A stretch of DNA of 64,000 bases from Halotalea alkalilenta DSM 17697 (GTDB lineage Bacteria; Pseudomonadota; Gammaproteobacteria; Pseudomonadales; Halomonadaceae). This document shows positions 52,482-62,646 of this stretch, one piece after another. Positions within the stretch are counted from its first letter, which is position 1, and each line of letters begins with the position of its first letter. A program made the position numbers and the translations under genes. Under the pieces are notes generated by a model. It did not search any database, was not told the DNA's origin, and saw only the letters and a list, made by a program, of their open reading frames with translations. The stretch lies in contig NZ_JHYY01000014.1 of NCBI RefSeq assembly GCF_000621205.1, forward strand, positions 124,001 to 188,000, in the 5' to 3' direction.

Positions 52482-53867
52482 TCAACCGCGTTCGGGCATC
52501 GCGCTCAGGTCGATTTCATCCAGGTTATCGACCAGGAACAGAAAGCACAGGGCGCCGGCGAAGGCGACGATGCTCAGGTAGTACATCGCCCCATGGAAAT
52601 TGCCGTTCATATCGATGAACAGACCGAACATGATCGGCGTCAGGATACCGGCCATGTTGCCGCAGATGTTGAACACCCCGCCGACCGTGCCGATCATCTT
52701 CTTCGGCAGTATGTCGCTCATCGCCGTCCAGCCCAGGTTGGAGTAGGCGTTGGCGAAGAAGGCCAGCGACAGGATCACCACCACCACCGTCGGCGAGGAC
52801 TCGAAGAAGTTGCACAGGAAGATCAGCGAGGAGAACGCGAGCCCCGACACGATCGGTACCTTGCGCGACCAGACCAGGCTGACCCGGCGCTTGAACAGCA
52901 TGTCGCTCAGCACCCCGCCGAACAGCACCCCGACCGCGGCCAGCAGATAGGGGAAGCTGGCCAGCACGCCCACCGAAGCGGTGGAGAGCCCCAGCCCCTG
53001 CTCCAGGTAGATGATGAACCAGGTGAGGAAGAAATAGAGAATGCTGGTGGCGGCGAAGTGGGTGAAGCAGATCGCCCAGAATCGACGATGGCGCATGACG
53101 AAGCGGACTTCGGCCCAGCTGACCTTGTGCTTACCCTCCTGCGCGACGACCGCCTGGCCGAAGCGGCTCGCATCGCTTATGTAGTCGAGCTCGGCCTGAT
53201 TGGCATGCCGGCTGTTCTGCGGATCGCGATAGCGCAGCCACCAGTAGACCGCGAATACCAGCCCCAGCCCGCCGGTGAGGAAGAACACCGAGGACCAGCC
53301 GAATATCCCCATCAGGTAGCCCAGCAGCGGCGTCATCAGCGCGATGACGACGTACTGGCCGATCGAATAGGTACCGATCCCACGGGCGCGCTCGTGATGA
53401 GGCAGCCACATCGCGGCGATCTTGGCGTTCGCCGGGAATGAAGGCGCCTGGGCGAGGCCTAGTATCAGACGGCACACCAGCAGCAGGCCAAAGACCGCCG
53501 CAGCCGAGCCGATGATCGGCAAGGCGCCGAGGCCCATGGCGAAAGTCGCAGCGCTCCAGACCAGGATCAGCAGCGCATAGAAACCCTGCGTACCGAAGCG
53601 GTCGAGCAGCCAGCCGCCGGGAATCTGGGCGAAGAGGTAGGCCCAGGTAAAGGCGGACATCAGCCACCCCAGCTGCATGCCGGAGATGCCCAGGTCGGCC
53701 TGGATCGCGGTACTGGCGATCGACAGGTTGACCCGATCCATGTAGTTGATGCCCACCGCGACGAACAGCATGCCCACCACCCAGAAACGGGCGTGGGTGG
53801 GCGCCGCCTTAGTATCAAATCCAGCGTCCGGTGCGTCGAGTGGCGTAGCGCGGCTGTTCGGTGTCAT
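52482..53867 (-). CDS. MFS transporter, anion:cation symporter family (ExuT/GudP-like)
   Basis: A 461-residue, 12-helix transporter. NYMDRVNLSIASTAIQADLGIS in helix 1 and GLAQAPSFPANAKIAAMWLPHHERARG are hallmarks of the ACS family that imports sugar acids such as glucarate, galactarate or hexuronates. The ATG at 53867 (MTPNSRATPLD) fits the family; the frame extends 40 codons upstream without conserved sequence. It is divergent from prpR across 459 bp. No sugar-acid catabolic genes are nearby, so the substrate is open. Confidence 0.88.
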   Translation of the reverse strand: MTPNSRATPLDAPDAGFDTKAAPTHARFWVVGMLFVAVGINYMDRVNLSIASTAIQADLGISGMQLGWLMSAFTWAYLFAQIPGGWLLDRFGTQGFYALLILVWSAATFAMGLGALPIIGSAAAVFGLLLVCRLILGLAQAPSFPANAKIAAMWLPHHERARGIGTYSIGQYVVIALMTPLLGYLMGIFGWSSVFFLTGGLGLVFAVYWWLRYRDPQNSRHANQAELDYISDASRFGQAVVAQEGKHKVSWAEVRFVMRHRRFWAICFTHFAATSILYFFLTWFIIYLEQGLGLSTASVGVLASFPYLLAAVGVLFGGVLSDMLFKRRVSLVWSRKVPIVSGLAFSSLIFLCNFFESSPTVVVVILSLAFFANAYSNLGWTAMSDILPKKMIGTVGGVFNICGNMAGILTPIMFGLFIDMNGNFHGAMYYLSIVAFAGALCFLFLVDNLDEIDLSAMPERG

Positions 53868-54326
53868 GGCAAACCTTATCGGACCCACACTCGAGCTGAG
53901 CGCGGCCCTGTTGCAAAGTTGAGATCGATGACGGACCGCTGGATGAAAATCGCAGCCGCCCGTCATCACCTTTTCGCCGCCACGCACCGGCGGCCCACGG
54001 CATCAGGATCCTCCGTCCGCCCTTCGATGATACCGTTCCCATTGAAACATAGACGATGAGCACTTCATCGCCCTGCCCCAAAGTGCGCTCTCGCCCGGTA
54101 TCGAACAAGGGACACAGTGACGCATCGACGACACCGGCGGAGATGGAGGCAAACGAGACCGCCCCACCGGGCGAAGGCCCTCTTGTTCACCTCGAGGCGA
54201 TGGAGATCAGCCAGCAGCGGCGAAGCTCCGCAAACAGAGTGACTGTCGACAATACTTGTGTCTAATGGCAGATTACACGTCTATACAATAGCTTTACCAC
54301 CTACTCCCTACCAATATTGTCGACAC
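53868..54326. promoter_or_regulatory. 459-bp divergent region between the MFS gene and prpR
   Basis: No gene seen. The prpR-proximal part (54240-54326) is notably AT-richer than its surroundings and contains the two operator-like palindromes listed separately. The MFS-proximal part shows nothing I can assign. Confidence 0.5.
54244..54325. promoter_or_regulatory. Pair of GntR-type operator palindromes before prpR
   Basis: TGTCGACAAT (54244-54253) and ATTGTCGACA (54316-54325) share the palindromic core TGTCGACA. Core centres are 74 bp apart, close to seven helical turns, and the second ends one base before the prpR start codon. The form ATTGTCGACAAT is, as I recall, the motif assigned to GntR-type propionate regulators in other proteobacteria. 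Binding at both could loop the promoter between them. Confidence 0.6.
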
Positions 54327-55040
54327 ATGTCCTCTTCGATCCTCACCCCATCCGCCGATGCGGACGCGCGCGAGACCCGCGCAGAGCAGGTATTCCACGA
54401 CCTGCAGCGCGCGATCATCACTGGCGAACTGGCCGCCGGCAGCAAGCTCTCGGAGCCGGCGCTGGCCAGCCGCTACGGCATCAGCCGCGGCACCCTGCGT
54501 GCCGCGCTGCACCGCCTGGAGGGACATCGCCTGGTGGTGCGCGAGGCGCACATCGGTACCCGGGTGGTCACGCTCGAGCTGAGCTCGCTGATCGAGCTGT
54601 TCCAGATCCGCGAATCGCTCGAGGGATTAGCCTGTCGCCTCGCGGCGGCGCGAATGCCGGCGAGCGAGATCGCCTCCCTTTCGCGGCTGCTCGACCAGCA
54701 TGCCGAATCACCCGACTTCAGCGCAGGGAGAGGCTACTGCCACCAGGAGGGGGATTTCGACTTCCACTATCGCATCGTCCAGGCCAGCGGCAATGCCGCC
54801 CTGACCCAGATGCTCGGCGATGGGCTCTACCAGCGGCTGCGCATCTATCGGGTACAGCTGGCCGCGGACGCCGGCCGCGCGCCTCAGGCGATGATCGAGC
54901 ACCGCCGCATCCTGGAAGCGCTCGCCGCCCGGGACGGCGAACTCGCCGAGCTGCTGATGCGCCGCCACATCGCCGCTTCGCGGCACCACATCGAACGCCG
55001 TCTGAGCGCGCAATCATCCACTGAGGAGACAAGCCCATGA
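54327..55040 (+). CDS. prpR: GntR-family (FadR subgroup) regulator of the methylcitrate operon
   Basis: A 237-residue repressor with an N-terminal winged helix (residues about 15-80; [26 protein letters not shown]) and a C-terminal FCD effector domain ([19 protein letters not shown]). FadR-type regulators of prp genes probably respond to methylcitrate or methylisocitrate. The ATG at 54327 leaves the second operator palindrome just upstream. It overlaps prpB by 4 bp (ATGA), so it is the first gene of the operon and autoregulated by inference. This is not the sigma54-type PrpR of enterics. Confidence 0.87.
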   Translation: MSSSILTPSADADARETRAEQVFHDLQRAIITGELAAGSKLSEPALASRYGISRGTLRAALHRLEGHRLVVREAHIGTRVVTLELSSLIELFQIRESLEGLACRLAAARMPASEIASLSRLLDQHAESPDFSAGRGYCHQEGDFDFHYRIVQASGNAALTQMLGDGLYQRLRIYRVQLAADAGRAPQAMIEHRRILEALAARDGELAELLMRRHIAASRHHIERRLSAQSSTEETSP

Positions 55041-55936
55041 CCCGTGACAGCGCCGGTGCGAAACTTCGCGCAGCCGTCGATGCCGAACGCCCGCTGCAGG
55101 TAGTGGGCGCGACCAATGCCAACCATGCGCTGCTCGCCCAGCGCGCCGGATTCCGCGCGCTCTATCTCTCCGGCGGCGGCGTCGCCGCCGGCTCGCTGGG
55201 CATGCCGGATCTCGGCATCACCCAGCTCGAGGACGTCCTGGTCGACCTGCGCCGGATCGTCGACGTATGCGAACTGCCGGTGCTGGTCGATGTCGACACC
55301 GGCTTCGGCCCCTCGGCGTTCAACGTCGCCCGCACCGTGCGTTCACTGATCCGCGCCGGCGCGGGCGGGCTGCACATCGAGGACCAGGTCGGCGCCAAGC
55401 GCTGCGGCCACCGGCCCGGCAAGGCGATCGTCAGCCGCGCCGAGATGGTCGATCGGATCAAGGCCGCAGTGGATGCCCGCTTCGACGACGACTTCGTGAT
55501 CATGGCGCGCACGGACGCGCTCGCCGTGGAAGGCCTCGAGGCCGCGATCGAACGCGCCCAGGCCTGCGTCGAGGCCGGTGCCGACATGATCTTCCCCGAA
55601 GCGGTGACCGATCTCGCCACCTACCAGCGTTTCGTAAGCCAAGTACCGGTGCCGGTACTGGCCAACCTGACCGAATTCGGCGCCACGCCGCTGTTCACCC
55701 TCGATGAGCTCGAGCGCTGCGGCGTGGCCCTAGCGCTCTATCCGCTCTCCGCCTTTCGCGCCGCCAACCGCGCCGCCGAGCGGGTGTTCGAGACGATCCG
55801 CCGCGATGGCACCCAGGCGGCGGCGGTCGAGACCATGCAGAGTCGCGAGGAACTCTACGAGCGGATCGGCTATCACGCCTTCGAGCAGCGTCTGGATGCA
55901 TTGTTCGCCCAGGATCGCGAAGGAGGTGCCCGGTGA
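55037..55936 (+). CDS. prpB: Methylisocitrate lyase
   Basis: A 299-residue enzyme of the isocitrate lyase/PEP mutase fold that cleaves 2-methylisocitrate to pyruvate and succinate. The catalytic loop reads [15 protein letters not shown], with the KRCGH motif and Cys intact; DVDTGFG holds metal-binding Asp residues. Length matches E. coli PrpB (296 aa). The ATG overlaps the prpR stop, and prpC starts in its own stop codon region (GTGA). Confidence 0.96.
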   Translation: MTRDSAGAKLRAAVDAERPLQVVGATNANHALLAQRAGFRALYLSGGGVAAGSLGMPDLGITQLEDVLVDLRRIVDVCELPVLVDVDTGFGPSAFNVARTVRSLIRAGAGGLHIEDQVGAKRCGHRPGKAIVSRAEMVDRIKAAVDARFDDDFVIMARTDALAVEGLEAAIERAQACVEAGADMIFPEAVTDLATYQRFVSQVPVPVLANLTEFGATPLFTLDELERCGVALALYPLSAFRAANRAAERVFETIRRDGTQAAAVETMQSREELYERIGYHAFEQRLDALFAQDREGGAR

Positions 55937-57060
55937 GCCATGCCAAGCCGTTGGGCGGTGCCGGCCTGCGCGGCCAGGTCGCAGGGCGTACCGCGCTCTC
56001 CACCGTTGGCCGCGAGGGCCACGGGCTGACCTATCGCGGCTATGCGATCGAGGCCCTGGCCGAGCAGGCCAGCTTCGAGGAGGTGGTCTGGCTGCTGTTC
56101 GAGGCCGAACTGCCCAATGTCGAGCAGCTCGATGAATTGAAGCTCAGGCTGCGCCTTCATCGCCGCCTACCGGAGGCGCTCAAGCGCGGGCTCGAACAGA
56201 TTCCGGCGCAAACGCCACCGATGGAGGCGGTGAGGACCGGTGTCTCGCTCTACGGCAACCTCGTCCCCGAGTCAGGCTTCAGCACCCAGCGCGAGGCCGC
56301 CGAACGGCTGCTCGGCGCGCTGCCGGGGATCATCTGCTACTGGTACCGCTATGCCCATCGGGGCGAACGGATCGATACCGAAAGCGCAGCGGACGGCGTC
56401 GCCGAGCACTTCCTCACCCTGCTCCACAGCACGCCGCCGAGCGAGATGCATCGGCGGGCGCTCGACGCATCGCTAGTGCTCTACGCCGAGCACGAATTCA
56501 ACGCCTCGACCTTCACTGCGCGGGTGGTCGCCTCGACCCTGGCCGATCTCTACTCCTGCCTCACCGCCGCGGTCGGCGCACTGCGCGGGCCGCTGCACGG
56601 CGGCGCCAACGAGGAAGCGATGGCGCTGATCGAGCGCTTCGACAGCGTCGAGGCGGCGCGGATCGGAGTCGCGGGGATGCTCGAGCGCAGGGAGAAGGTG
56701 ATGGGCTTCGGCCATGCGATCTATCGCGACAGCGACCCACGCAGCGCGGTGATCGAGCGCTGGGCCGAACGGCTCGCCACCGATCCCGACTCGCACCGGC
56801 TGCTCGAGGTGTCGCGTGCGATCGCCGCGCTGATGGACGAGCGGAAGGGACTCTTCCCCAACGCCGATTTCTACCATGCCAGCGCCTACCACTCGCTGGG
56901 CATCCCCACCGGGCTGTTCACGCCAATCTTCGTCATCGCTCGCGCCGCCGGCTGGAGCGCCCACGTGTTCGAGCAGCGCGCCGACAACCGCATCATTCGT
57001 CCCAGCGCCGACTACGTCGGTTCCGAGCCGCGCGAGTTCGTGCCGCTGGCCCAGCGCTGA
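55933..57060 (+). CDS. prpC: 2-methylcitrate synthase
   Basis: A 375-residue citrate synthase-fold enzyme joining propionyl-CoA and oxaloacetate. The active site has His in [12 protein letters not shown], His in [14 protein letters not shown], and the C-terminal [16 protein letters not shown]. The start codon is GTG (55933), overlapping the prpB stop by four bases. The smaller size (about 375 against 430 for GltA) and operon position favour methylcitrate synthase over citrate synthase. Confidence 0.95.
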   Translation: MSHAKPLGGAGLRGQVAGRTALSTVGREGHGLTYRGYAIEALAEQASFEEVVWLLFEAELPNVEQLDELKLRLRLHRRLPEALKRGLEQIPAQTPPMEAVRTGVSLYGNLVPESGFSTQREAAERLLGALPGIICYWYRYAHRGERIDTESAADGVAEHFLTLLHSTPPSEMHRRALDASLVLYAEHEFNASTFTARVVASTLADLYSCLTAAVGALRGPLHGGANEEAMALIERFDSVEAARIGVAGMLERREKVMGFGHAIYRDSDPRSAVIERWAERLATDPDSHRLLEVSRAIAALMDERKGLFPNADFYHASAYHSLGIPTGLFTPIFVIARAAGWSAHVFEQRADNRIIRPSADYVGSEPREFVPLAQR

Positions 57061-57090
57061 GCTTTTTCCCTCCCTCCAGGATTCCCATCG

Positions 57091-58572
57091 ATGAGCGACC
57101 ATTCAGACCTCAACCAGCGCCCCGACTACGACGCGGTGCTCCAGCGGATCGCCGACTACGTGCTCGATACCCCGATCGACAGCCGCGATGCCCTCGACAC
57201 CGCGCGGCTGTGCCTGATGGATACCCTCGGCTGCGGCATGCTGGCGCTGCGCTTCCCCGAGTGCGTCAAGCACCTCGGCCCGATCGTGCCGGGCACGGTG
57301 GTGCCGTTGGGCGCCCGGGTCCCCGGCACCAGCTACGTGCTCGACCCGGTCCAGGCGGCCTGGAACATCGGCTGCCTGATTCGCTGGCTCGACTACAACG
57401 ACTGCTGGCTGGCCGCCGAGTGGGGCCATCCCTCGGACAACCTCGGCGCACTGCTCGCGGTCAGCGACCATCTGTCCCAGCGCCGGATTGCACAGGGAGA
57501 GGCGCCCTTCAGCGTCGGCGAGCTGCTCGAGGCGATGGTCAAGGCCCATGAGATCCAGGGGGTGATGGCGCTGGAGAACTCGTTCAACCGGGTGGGCCTC
57601 GACCATGTAGTGCTGGTCAAGCTCGCCTCCACCGCGCTCAGCGCAAAGATGATGGGCGCCAGCCGCGAGCAGCTGCTCGCCGCACTCTCCCAGGTCTTCG
57701 CCGACGGCCAGGCGCTGCGCACCTATCGACACGCGCCCAACGCCGGGTCGCGCAAATCGTGGGCGGCGGGAGACGCCAGCGCCCGCGGGGTGCGCCTGGC
57801 CGACATCTCCATGCGCGGCGAGATGGGCATCCCCGGCGTCCTAAGCGCCCCCCAGTGGGGCTTTTTCGATGTCTCGTTCAGCCACTTCAATCGCGATCTC
57901 TCGCTCAAGCCCGAAGCCGAGCGGCGCTTCCGGCTCGAGCAGCCGTTCGCCAGCTACGTGATGGAGAACGTGCTGTTCAAGATCAGCTTCCCTGCGGAGT
58001 TCCATGCACAGACCGCCTGCGAGGCGGCGGTGCGGCTGCATCCCGAAGTGAAGGAGCGGCTCGAACGGATCAGCAGGATCCGCATCCGCACCCACGAGTC
58101 GGCGATCAGGATCATCTCCAAGCGCGGGGCGCTGGCCAACGCCGCCGATCGCGACCACTGCCTGCAGTACATGGTCGCGGTACCGCTCGCCTTCGGCGAC
58201 CTGCGCGCGGAGCACTACGAGGACGAGTTCGCCGCCCAGCCGATCATCGACCAGCTGCGCGAGAAGATGGAAGTGGTCGAGGAGCCGCGCTTCTCGCGTG
58301 AGTACCTCGAAGCCGACAAGCGCTCGATCGCCAACGCCGTGCAGGTGTTCTTCGACGACGGCAGCTCGACCGAAGAGATCGTGGTCGAGTATCCCATCGG
58401 CCACCGCCGCCGCCGCGCCGAAGGCGCGCCGCTGCTCGAGGCCAAGTTCGCCGCCAACCTCGCCACTCGCTTCCCGCGCGGGCGCTCGGAGGAGATCCTC
58501 GCACTGTTCCGGGATTCCGCCCGGCTCGAGGCGATGCCGGTACACCGCTTCGTCGAGCTGTTCATCGGCTGA
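57091..58572 (+). CDS. prpD: 2-methylcitrate dehydratase
   Basis: A 493-residue MmgE/PrpD family protein that dehydrates 2-methylcitrate to 2-methyl-cis-aconitate. Segments [23 protein letters not shown] and [11 protein letters not shown]-like [11 protein letters not shown] match PrpD of enterics. The operon has prpD and no acnD/prpF pair, so the last hydration is done by a general aconitase. CTCCAGGA precedes the ATG, 30 bp after prpC. Confidence 0.95.
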   Translation: MSDHSDLNQRPDYDAVLQRIADYVLDTPIDSRDALDTARLCLMDTLGCGMLALRFPECVKHLGPIVPGTVVPLGARVPGTSYVLDPVQAAWNIGCLIRWLDYNDCWLAAEWGHPSDNLGALLAVSDHLSQRRIAQGEAPFSVGELLEAMVKAHEIQGVMALENSFNRVGLDHVVLVKLASTALSAKMMGASREQLLAALSQVFADGQALRTYRHAPNAGSRKSWAAGDASARGVRLADISMRGEMGIPGVLSAPQWGFFDVSFSHFNRDLSLKPEAERRFRLEQPFASYVMENVLFKISFPAEFHAQTACEAAVRLHPEVKERLERISRIRIRTHESAIRIISKRGALANAADRDHCLQYMVAVPLAFGDLRAEHYEDEFAAQPIIDQLREKMEVVEEPRFSREYLEADKRSIANAVQVFFDDGSSTEEIVVEYPIGHRRRRAEGAPLLEAKFAANLATRFPRGRSEEILALFRDSARLEAMPVHRFVELFIG

Positions 58573-58690
58573 GCGCAGGCTTTGCGCCCGATCCAGCCTG
58601 GGCCGGGTGGGCCAAGCGCCGTCGCGGTGCTACACTGGATGCCATTTCCGGCCGAGCGGCGCTCGGCCGCGTCGCGTTCAAGGAACCTCG

Positions 58691-59911
58691 ATGCCAGCCT
58701 CCCCGCCTTCCCGCGCCATGCGCTGGAGCGCCTTCTTCGCCGTGATCCTCGCCCTCGCCCTGGGCTTCGCCAGCAGTTCGATGCCGACCCCGCTCTACCC
58801 GCTGTATCAATTGGCGTGGTCGCTTCCGCCCAGCGCGCTGAGCTACATCTATGCCGGCTACATGTTCGGGGTACTCGGTGCGCTGCTGTTCTGCGGGCGC
58901 CTGGCCGATTCGATCGGCCGCTTCCGGGTGCTGCTCGCCGCACTCTGCCTGCTGCTGCTCGGACTCGGGATCTCCGCGCTGGTCTCGAGCGTACTGCCCA
59001 TGGTGTTGGCGCGGATGATCGTCGGCTTCGCCAACGGCCTGCTGACCACCATCGCCGGCGCGGCGATGCTCGCCGCCCATCCGCGTGGCGATCGCCGCGT
59101 CGCCGCGGTCGCCACCTCCACCGCGATGGCGAGCGGCTTCGGCCTCGGCCCACTGATCGGCGGCACCATCGCCGAATCGATGCCAGCGCCCCTGCGCCTG
59201 CCCTACCTGGCGATGGGGCTGATCGCGCTGGCCGACCTGGCGCTTTTGCTCTACGCCCGGCGCGCGCTGGACGATCGCCGCCTCAAGACGCAGCACCCTG
59301 CGTTCAGGCTGCGTCCCAAGCTCACCCTGCCGAGCGAACCGGGCCCGAGGCGACTGTTCCTGCTGATGTCGCTGTGCATCTTCATGATGTTCGCGATCGT
59401 CGGCCTGATGGCCTCGCTGCTCCCCTCGCTGATCCACCAGCTCGGCCTGGGCCGCGGCCCTAGCGTCGTCGGCATCGCCTTCAGCCTGCTCGCCCTGGCC
59501 TCGGTGTGCGCCCAATTCGGCATGCGCCGGCTGCGCGCCAGCCGCGGCCTGCTGATCGGACTCGCCGCCCTGCTCGCCTCGATGGCCGCGCTGGTCGCCT
59601 GCCTTTTCTACCAATCCCCCAGCGCATTCTTCGCCAGCATGCTGTTCGCCGGCATCGGCCAAGGCTTGAGCCTGATGGAGACCAACCTGATCGCCTCCCA
59701 CTGCGCCGAAGAGCACCACCGCACCACCACCATGGCCAGCTACTTCACCATCGCCTATCTCGGTGGCGTCGCCCCGGTAGTCGCGATCGGACTGCTCGCC
59801 GACTACCTCGGCCTCGAGCACGCCGTACAGCTGTTCTGCCTGATCTGCGCCCTGGTCATCGTCTTTCTCGCCCTGCGCGTCTCACGCTCCACGCGGGCCA
59901 GGGAGATTTGA
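58691..59911 (+). CDS. MFS transporter of unknown specificity
   Basis: A 406-residue protein with about 12 helices. The helix 2-3 loop reads GRLADSIGRFRVLL, the typical MFS motif A, and GFGLGPLIGGTIAE (motif C-like, helix 5) suggests a drug:H+ antiporter-type exporter. AAGGAACC precedes the ATG at 58691. It follows prpD by 118 bp on the same strand, but a function in propionate metabolism is not evident. Confidence 0.87.
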   Translation: MPASPPSRAMRWSAFFAVILALALGFASSSMPTPLYPLYQLAWSLPPSALSYIYAGYMFGVLGALLFCGRLADSIGRFRVLLAALCLLLLGLGISALVSSVLPMVLARMIVGFANGLLTTIAGAAMLAAHPRGDRRVAAVATSTAMASGFGLGPLIGGTIAESMPAPLRLPYLAMGLIALADLALLLYARRALDDRRLKTQHPAFRLRPKLTLPSEPGPRRLFLLMSLCIFMMFAIVGLMASLLPSLIHQLGLGRGPSVVGIAFSLLALASVCAQFGMRRLRASRGLLIGLAALLASMAALVACLFYQSPSAFFASMLFAGIGQGLSLMETNLIASHCAEEHHRTTTMASYFTIAYLGGVAPVVAIGLLADYLGLEHAVQLFCLICALVIVFLALRVSRSTRAREI

Positions 59912-59930
59912 CCCGCCAGCGCCGTAGCCT

Positions 59931-60770
59931 CTACCCGATCGCGTGGTGCGGGGTGAAGTACTTGGCCGGGATGACATGCAACTTCTCCTCGGGAACCAGC
60001 AGGACATCATCGGCCCGCGCCGCGGTAAGGGGGTTGAAGGGAAACAGCTCGAGCCTACGCTCGTGCTCGTTTTTATATCTCCACCTTTTCACTCTCCCTA
60101 TCACGCCCTTCCATTTGCTTTTTTCATAATTATCCAAAATCGCAAACAGTTCATATCGCTCCAACTTCAAGCCGTCCAAGAGATCATCCTGGGGATTCAA
60201 ATACTCCATGATGATGATCGGACGGTTCACCTCTATCGACTCCTTCAACCCCTCCAGCACCTGTTTCTCATGCCCCTCCACATCGATTTTCATCAAATCT
60301 ATGTTCTCGATCGCATGCGCATGTACGAAATCATCACCGCGGATCAAAAAGGTCCGCTCTTCGGCATAGTTGTTGGATTCCTCCTTGCTCAGACGACTGC
60401 CCCCAAGGTTGCCATCCATCTGCACGAATATCTTCGCTTCTCTACTGCTATCGGACAAAGCAACGTTAGAGATGAAAACGTTGGTCACGCCATTGTCCGC
60501 GACATTTTTCTCCAACAGCTTGTAAATGGAAGGCGCCGCCTCGAAGGCATAGACCTTCTCGGCCCCGATGGAAAATACGAGCGTGTGATTGCCGATGTTA
60601 GCACCGATATCCAGCACCACCGGACAATCGATGTTCGCCAAGACATCGAGAACAAAATCCAGCGTCCTGACATCATGCGCACCTTTTTTTAGTATCGAGA
60701 GAGTGATTTCATCATCCTCGATGCAACTCAACGTCTGGCCATACTTGTTTTCAATCTCGACGATGGACAT
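59931..60770 (-). CDS. FkbM family methyltransferase, probably acquired
   Basis: A 279-residue SAM-dependent methyltransferase. The SAM site VVLDIGANIGNHTLVF and the FkbM hallmark LMKIDVEGHEKQVLEGL are intact. Such enzymes often methylate sugars in polysaccharides or glycolipids. Its base composition is clearly more AT-rich than the flanks (for example TTTTTATATCTCC within it on the plus strand), and it lies next to a decayed CRISPR array, so it looks horizontally acquired. It is convergent with the MFS gene, 19 bp away, and stands alone. Confidence 0.88.
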   Translation of the reverse strand: MSIVEIENKYGQTLSCIEDDEITLSILKKGAHDVRTLDFVLDVLANIDCPVVLDIGANIGNHTLVFSIGAEKVYAFEAAPSIYKLLEKNVADNGVTNVFISNVALSDSSREAKIFVQMDGNLGGSRLSKEESNNYAEERTFLIRGDDFVHAHAIENIDLMKIDVEGHEKQVLEGLKESIEVNRPIIIMEYLNPQDDLLDGLKLERYELFAILDNYEKSKWKGVIGRVKRWRYKNEHERRLELFPFNPLTAARADDVLLVPEEKLHVIPAKYFTPHHAIG

Positions 60771-60889
60771 ATCCCTTTCCCGGCTCCCTTTCCCCCATCG
60801 CCTCCCAGCTATCGCTAGACGCGATAGTGAGAAGAGCGAATTCAGTGGCGAACGAAAGAGGGAATATCGGCCAGGTCAGGGATTGCTTT

Positions 60890-61162
60890 AGATTCATTCC
60901 CGTCGCGGCGGAGAGCACCCGCACTGCAAGAAAGCGACCCTGAGGATTATTAGTTCATGCCCACCTCTGTGGAGAACCCGGTTGGCCGTACTGGTTGATC
61001 ATCGGAAAGTACGGTTCATCTTCATGCCGGTGGGGACCAGAGCCGCACGCTCGAAGCAAAGAAAAAGGTCGACGGTTCATCCCCACTGGCGCGGGGATCT
61101 GTCGCTCTGCTGGGCGACTCGGATGTTCACGACCGGTTCATCCCCGCTGGCGCGGGGAACGC
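60890..61162 (-). CRISPR. Decayed type I-E CRISPR array: 5 repeats, 4 spacers, no cas genes
   Basis: Repeats of 29 bp start at 60890, 60951, 61012, 61073 and 61134: exactly 61 bp apart, leaving 32-bp spacers, the type I-E geometry. The last repeat begins CGGTTCATCCCC and continues GCTGGCGCGGGGAAC, two bases off the reverse complement of the E. coli type I-E repeat. The 61073 unit differs from it at four positions; units at 61012, 60951 and 60890 keep about 17, 19 and 19 of 29 bases, always including TTCAT. The orientation means transcription from right to left, so the best repeat is leader-proximal and the trailer end is degenerate, as in ageing arrays. No cas gene is in the window. Confidence 0.8.
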
Positions 61163-61721
61163 CCCGTGGGGAACGCTCTAAATGTAACTAACTATTTTCA
61201 TTGATGAAAATGGGGCGAGTGAAATCCACCATACAACCAGTCCATTTTTTTGCCGTTTATACCGCGGCGCTCACAGTGGCCCCAGCTGTCATTCACGCTG
61301 TTCGACCCTTGGATTGGCACCGGTCAGCACCGTGGCTGGATGGGCTTAGGCGAACCACTGGCCCGAGGCGACAAGGATGGCGGCGAGGCTTGGCGCACTG
61401 GCGGGCTCCAGGGTGAGGCCGGGGTGTTCGAAGCCGAGCCGCATGGCTGCCCGCGGATGAAGTAGTCGTGGCCTTCGACCCGGGCGTGAGCCGTTCATCA
61501 TCATCACAGTCGACCCAGCCGGAGCAACCGCAACGGCTGCTCGTGATTGAGTCCGCGCGGCCGCTCGATCCAGCGCCGGCGCTCAGCGCGAGTCCGGCTG
61601 GAGGGACGGGATGATCTAGCCTGAATGTTGCGATCGTTCGAACAATAGGCAGAGGCAATGGAGAAAAAAAATTTCAGCAATTACTTTCCGATGATGGAAA
61701 ATACCAGCGCTACGACCGCCC
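61163..61721. other. 559-bp region: possible CRISPR leader and unassigned sequence
   Basis: The first 75 bp are AT-rich (AAATGTAACTAACTATTTTC) and would be the leader of the array on the minus strand; a partial repeat end GTGGGGAACGC sits at 61166-61175 with one extra base context. From about 61250 to 61620 the sequence is GC-rich with short open frames in several phases (for example 61250-61465, 71 codons) but none I can assign. It may be a degraded gene. Confidence 0.4.
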
Positions 61722-62609
61722 ATGCCGCCTGCCCAGGAGCACTCCTTGCCACAGGATCTTGACCTGATCACCCGCATCACTGATCGCTTCGCTTCGCTGC
61801 GCGAGGCGGAGAAGCGGGTGGCGACGCTGATCTTCGAAGACATCGATTTCGTCATCTCGAGCAACATCACCCGGATCGCTGAGCGCGCGGGGGTCAGCGA
61901 GGCGAGCGTGACGCGTTTCAGCAAGGCGGCGGGCTGTACCAACGTGCGTGAGTTGAAGCTGGAGCTCGCTCAGTCGCTGGTGGTGGGCAGGCGGTTCATC
62001 GAGGAGGTGTATGAAGAGGACAGCATCGGTGCGGTCTACGAGGTGGCCAAGCAGACCTTGGATTTGAATCGCCAGCTGATCGAGGCGGCGGACCTGGAAG
62101 GTGCGTTGGACCTGCTCGATGGGGCGCGCCAGATCCTGGTCTTCGGTGCTGGAGGCGGTTCGACCGCGCTGGCCCAGGAGCTGCAGTTCCGCTTGATGCG
62201 CTTCGGCTATGCGGTGAGCGCCTACCATCAGGCGCTGCTGCCGCGCATGGCGGCGGCGACCTTGGACGGCGCCGACGTGGTGGTGGCGCTGTCCAGCACC
62301 GGGCACACCCCCGAGATCAATGACGCGGTGCGCCTCGCCCGGCGCAACGGTGCGAGCACCATAGGTCTGACCGCGACCGGCTCGCCGCTTGCCGATCACC
62401 TCGACATCCTGCTGCCGATCGCGACCCGTGAGAGCGATTTCGTCTACCACCCCTCGTCGTCGCGCTATGCCATGCTCGCGGCCATCGATGTGCTGGCGAT
62501 GGGGCTGGCGCTGCGCCATCGCAGCCGCTCGCGGGACAAGCTGCGTCGACTGAAGCTGGCGCTCGACGCCCATCGCGGCGGCCCCGAGCGCCAGCCGCTC
62601 GGCGATTGA
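61722..62609 (+). CDS. RpiR-family transcriptional regulator with SIS domain
   Basis: A 295-residue regulator with an N-terminal RpiR helix-turn-helix (RIAERAGVSEASVTRFSKAAG, about residues 50-70) and a SIS domain (ILVFGAGGGSTALAQELQF; VVVALSSTGHTPEINDAV). It is a different member from hexR and likely binds a sugar phosphate. It is convergent with ppsA. There is no clear ribosome site at ATG 61722, so a start a few codons later is possible. What it regulates is not evident; the promoter region upstream is the CRISPR-side unassigned DNA. Confidence 0.88.
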   Translation: MPPAQEHSLPQDLDLITRITDRFASLREAEKRVATLIFEDIDFVISSNITRIAERAGVSEASVTRFSKAAGCTNVRELKLELAQSLVVGRRFIEEVYEEDSIGAVYEVAKQTLDLNRQLIEAADLEGALDLLDGARQILVFGAGGGSTALAQELQFRLMRFGYAVSAYHQALLPRMAAATLDGADVVVALSSTGHTPEINDAVRLARRNGASTIGLTATGSPLADHLDILLPIATRESDFVYHPSSSRYAMLAAIDVLAMGLALRHRSRSRDKLRRLKLALDAHRGGPERQPLGD

Positions 62610-62646
62610 GCGACGGCCGACGGCGCCGGACGGTAGGTGCGGTCCG

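Noticed and set aside
61250-61465. 71-codon open frame near the CRISPR relic
   Set aside because: No recognisable domain, no ribosome site, and competing frames of equal quality; treated as unassigned sequence.
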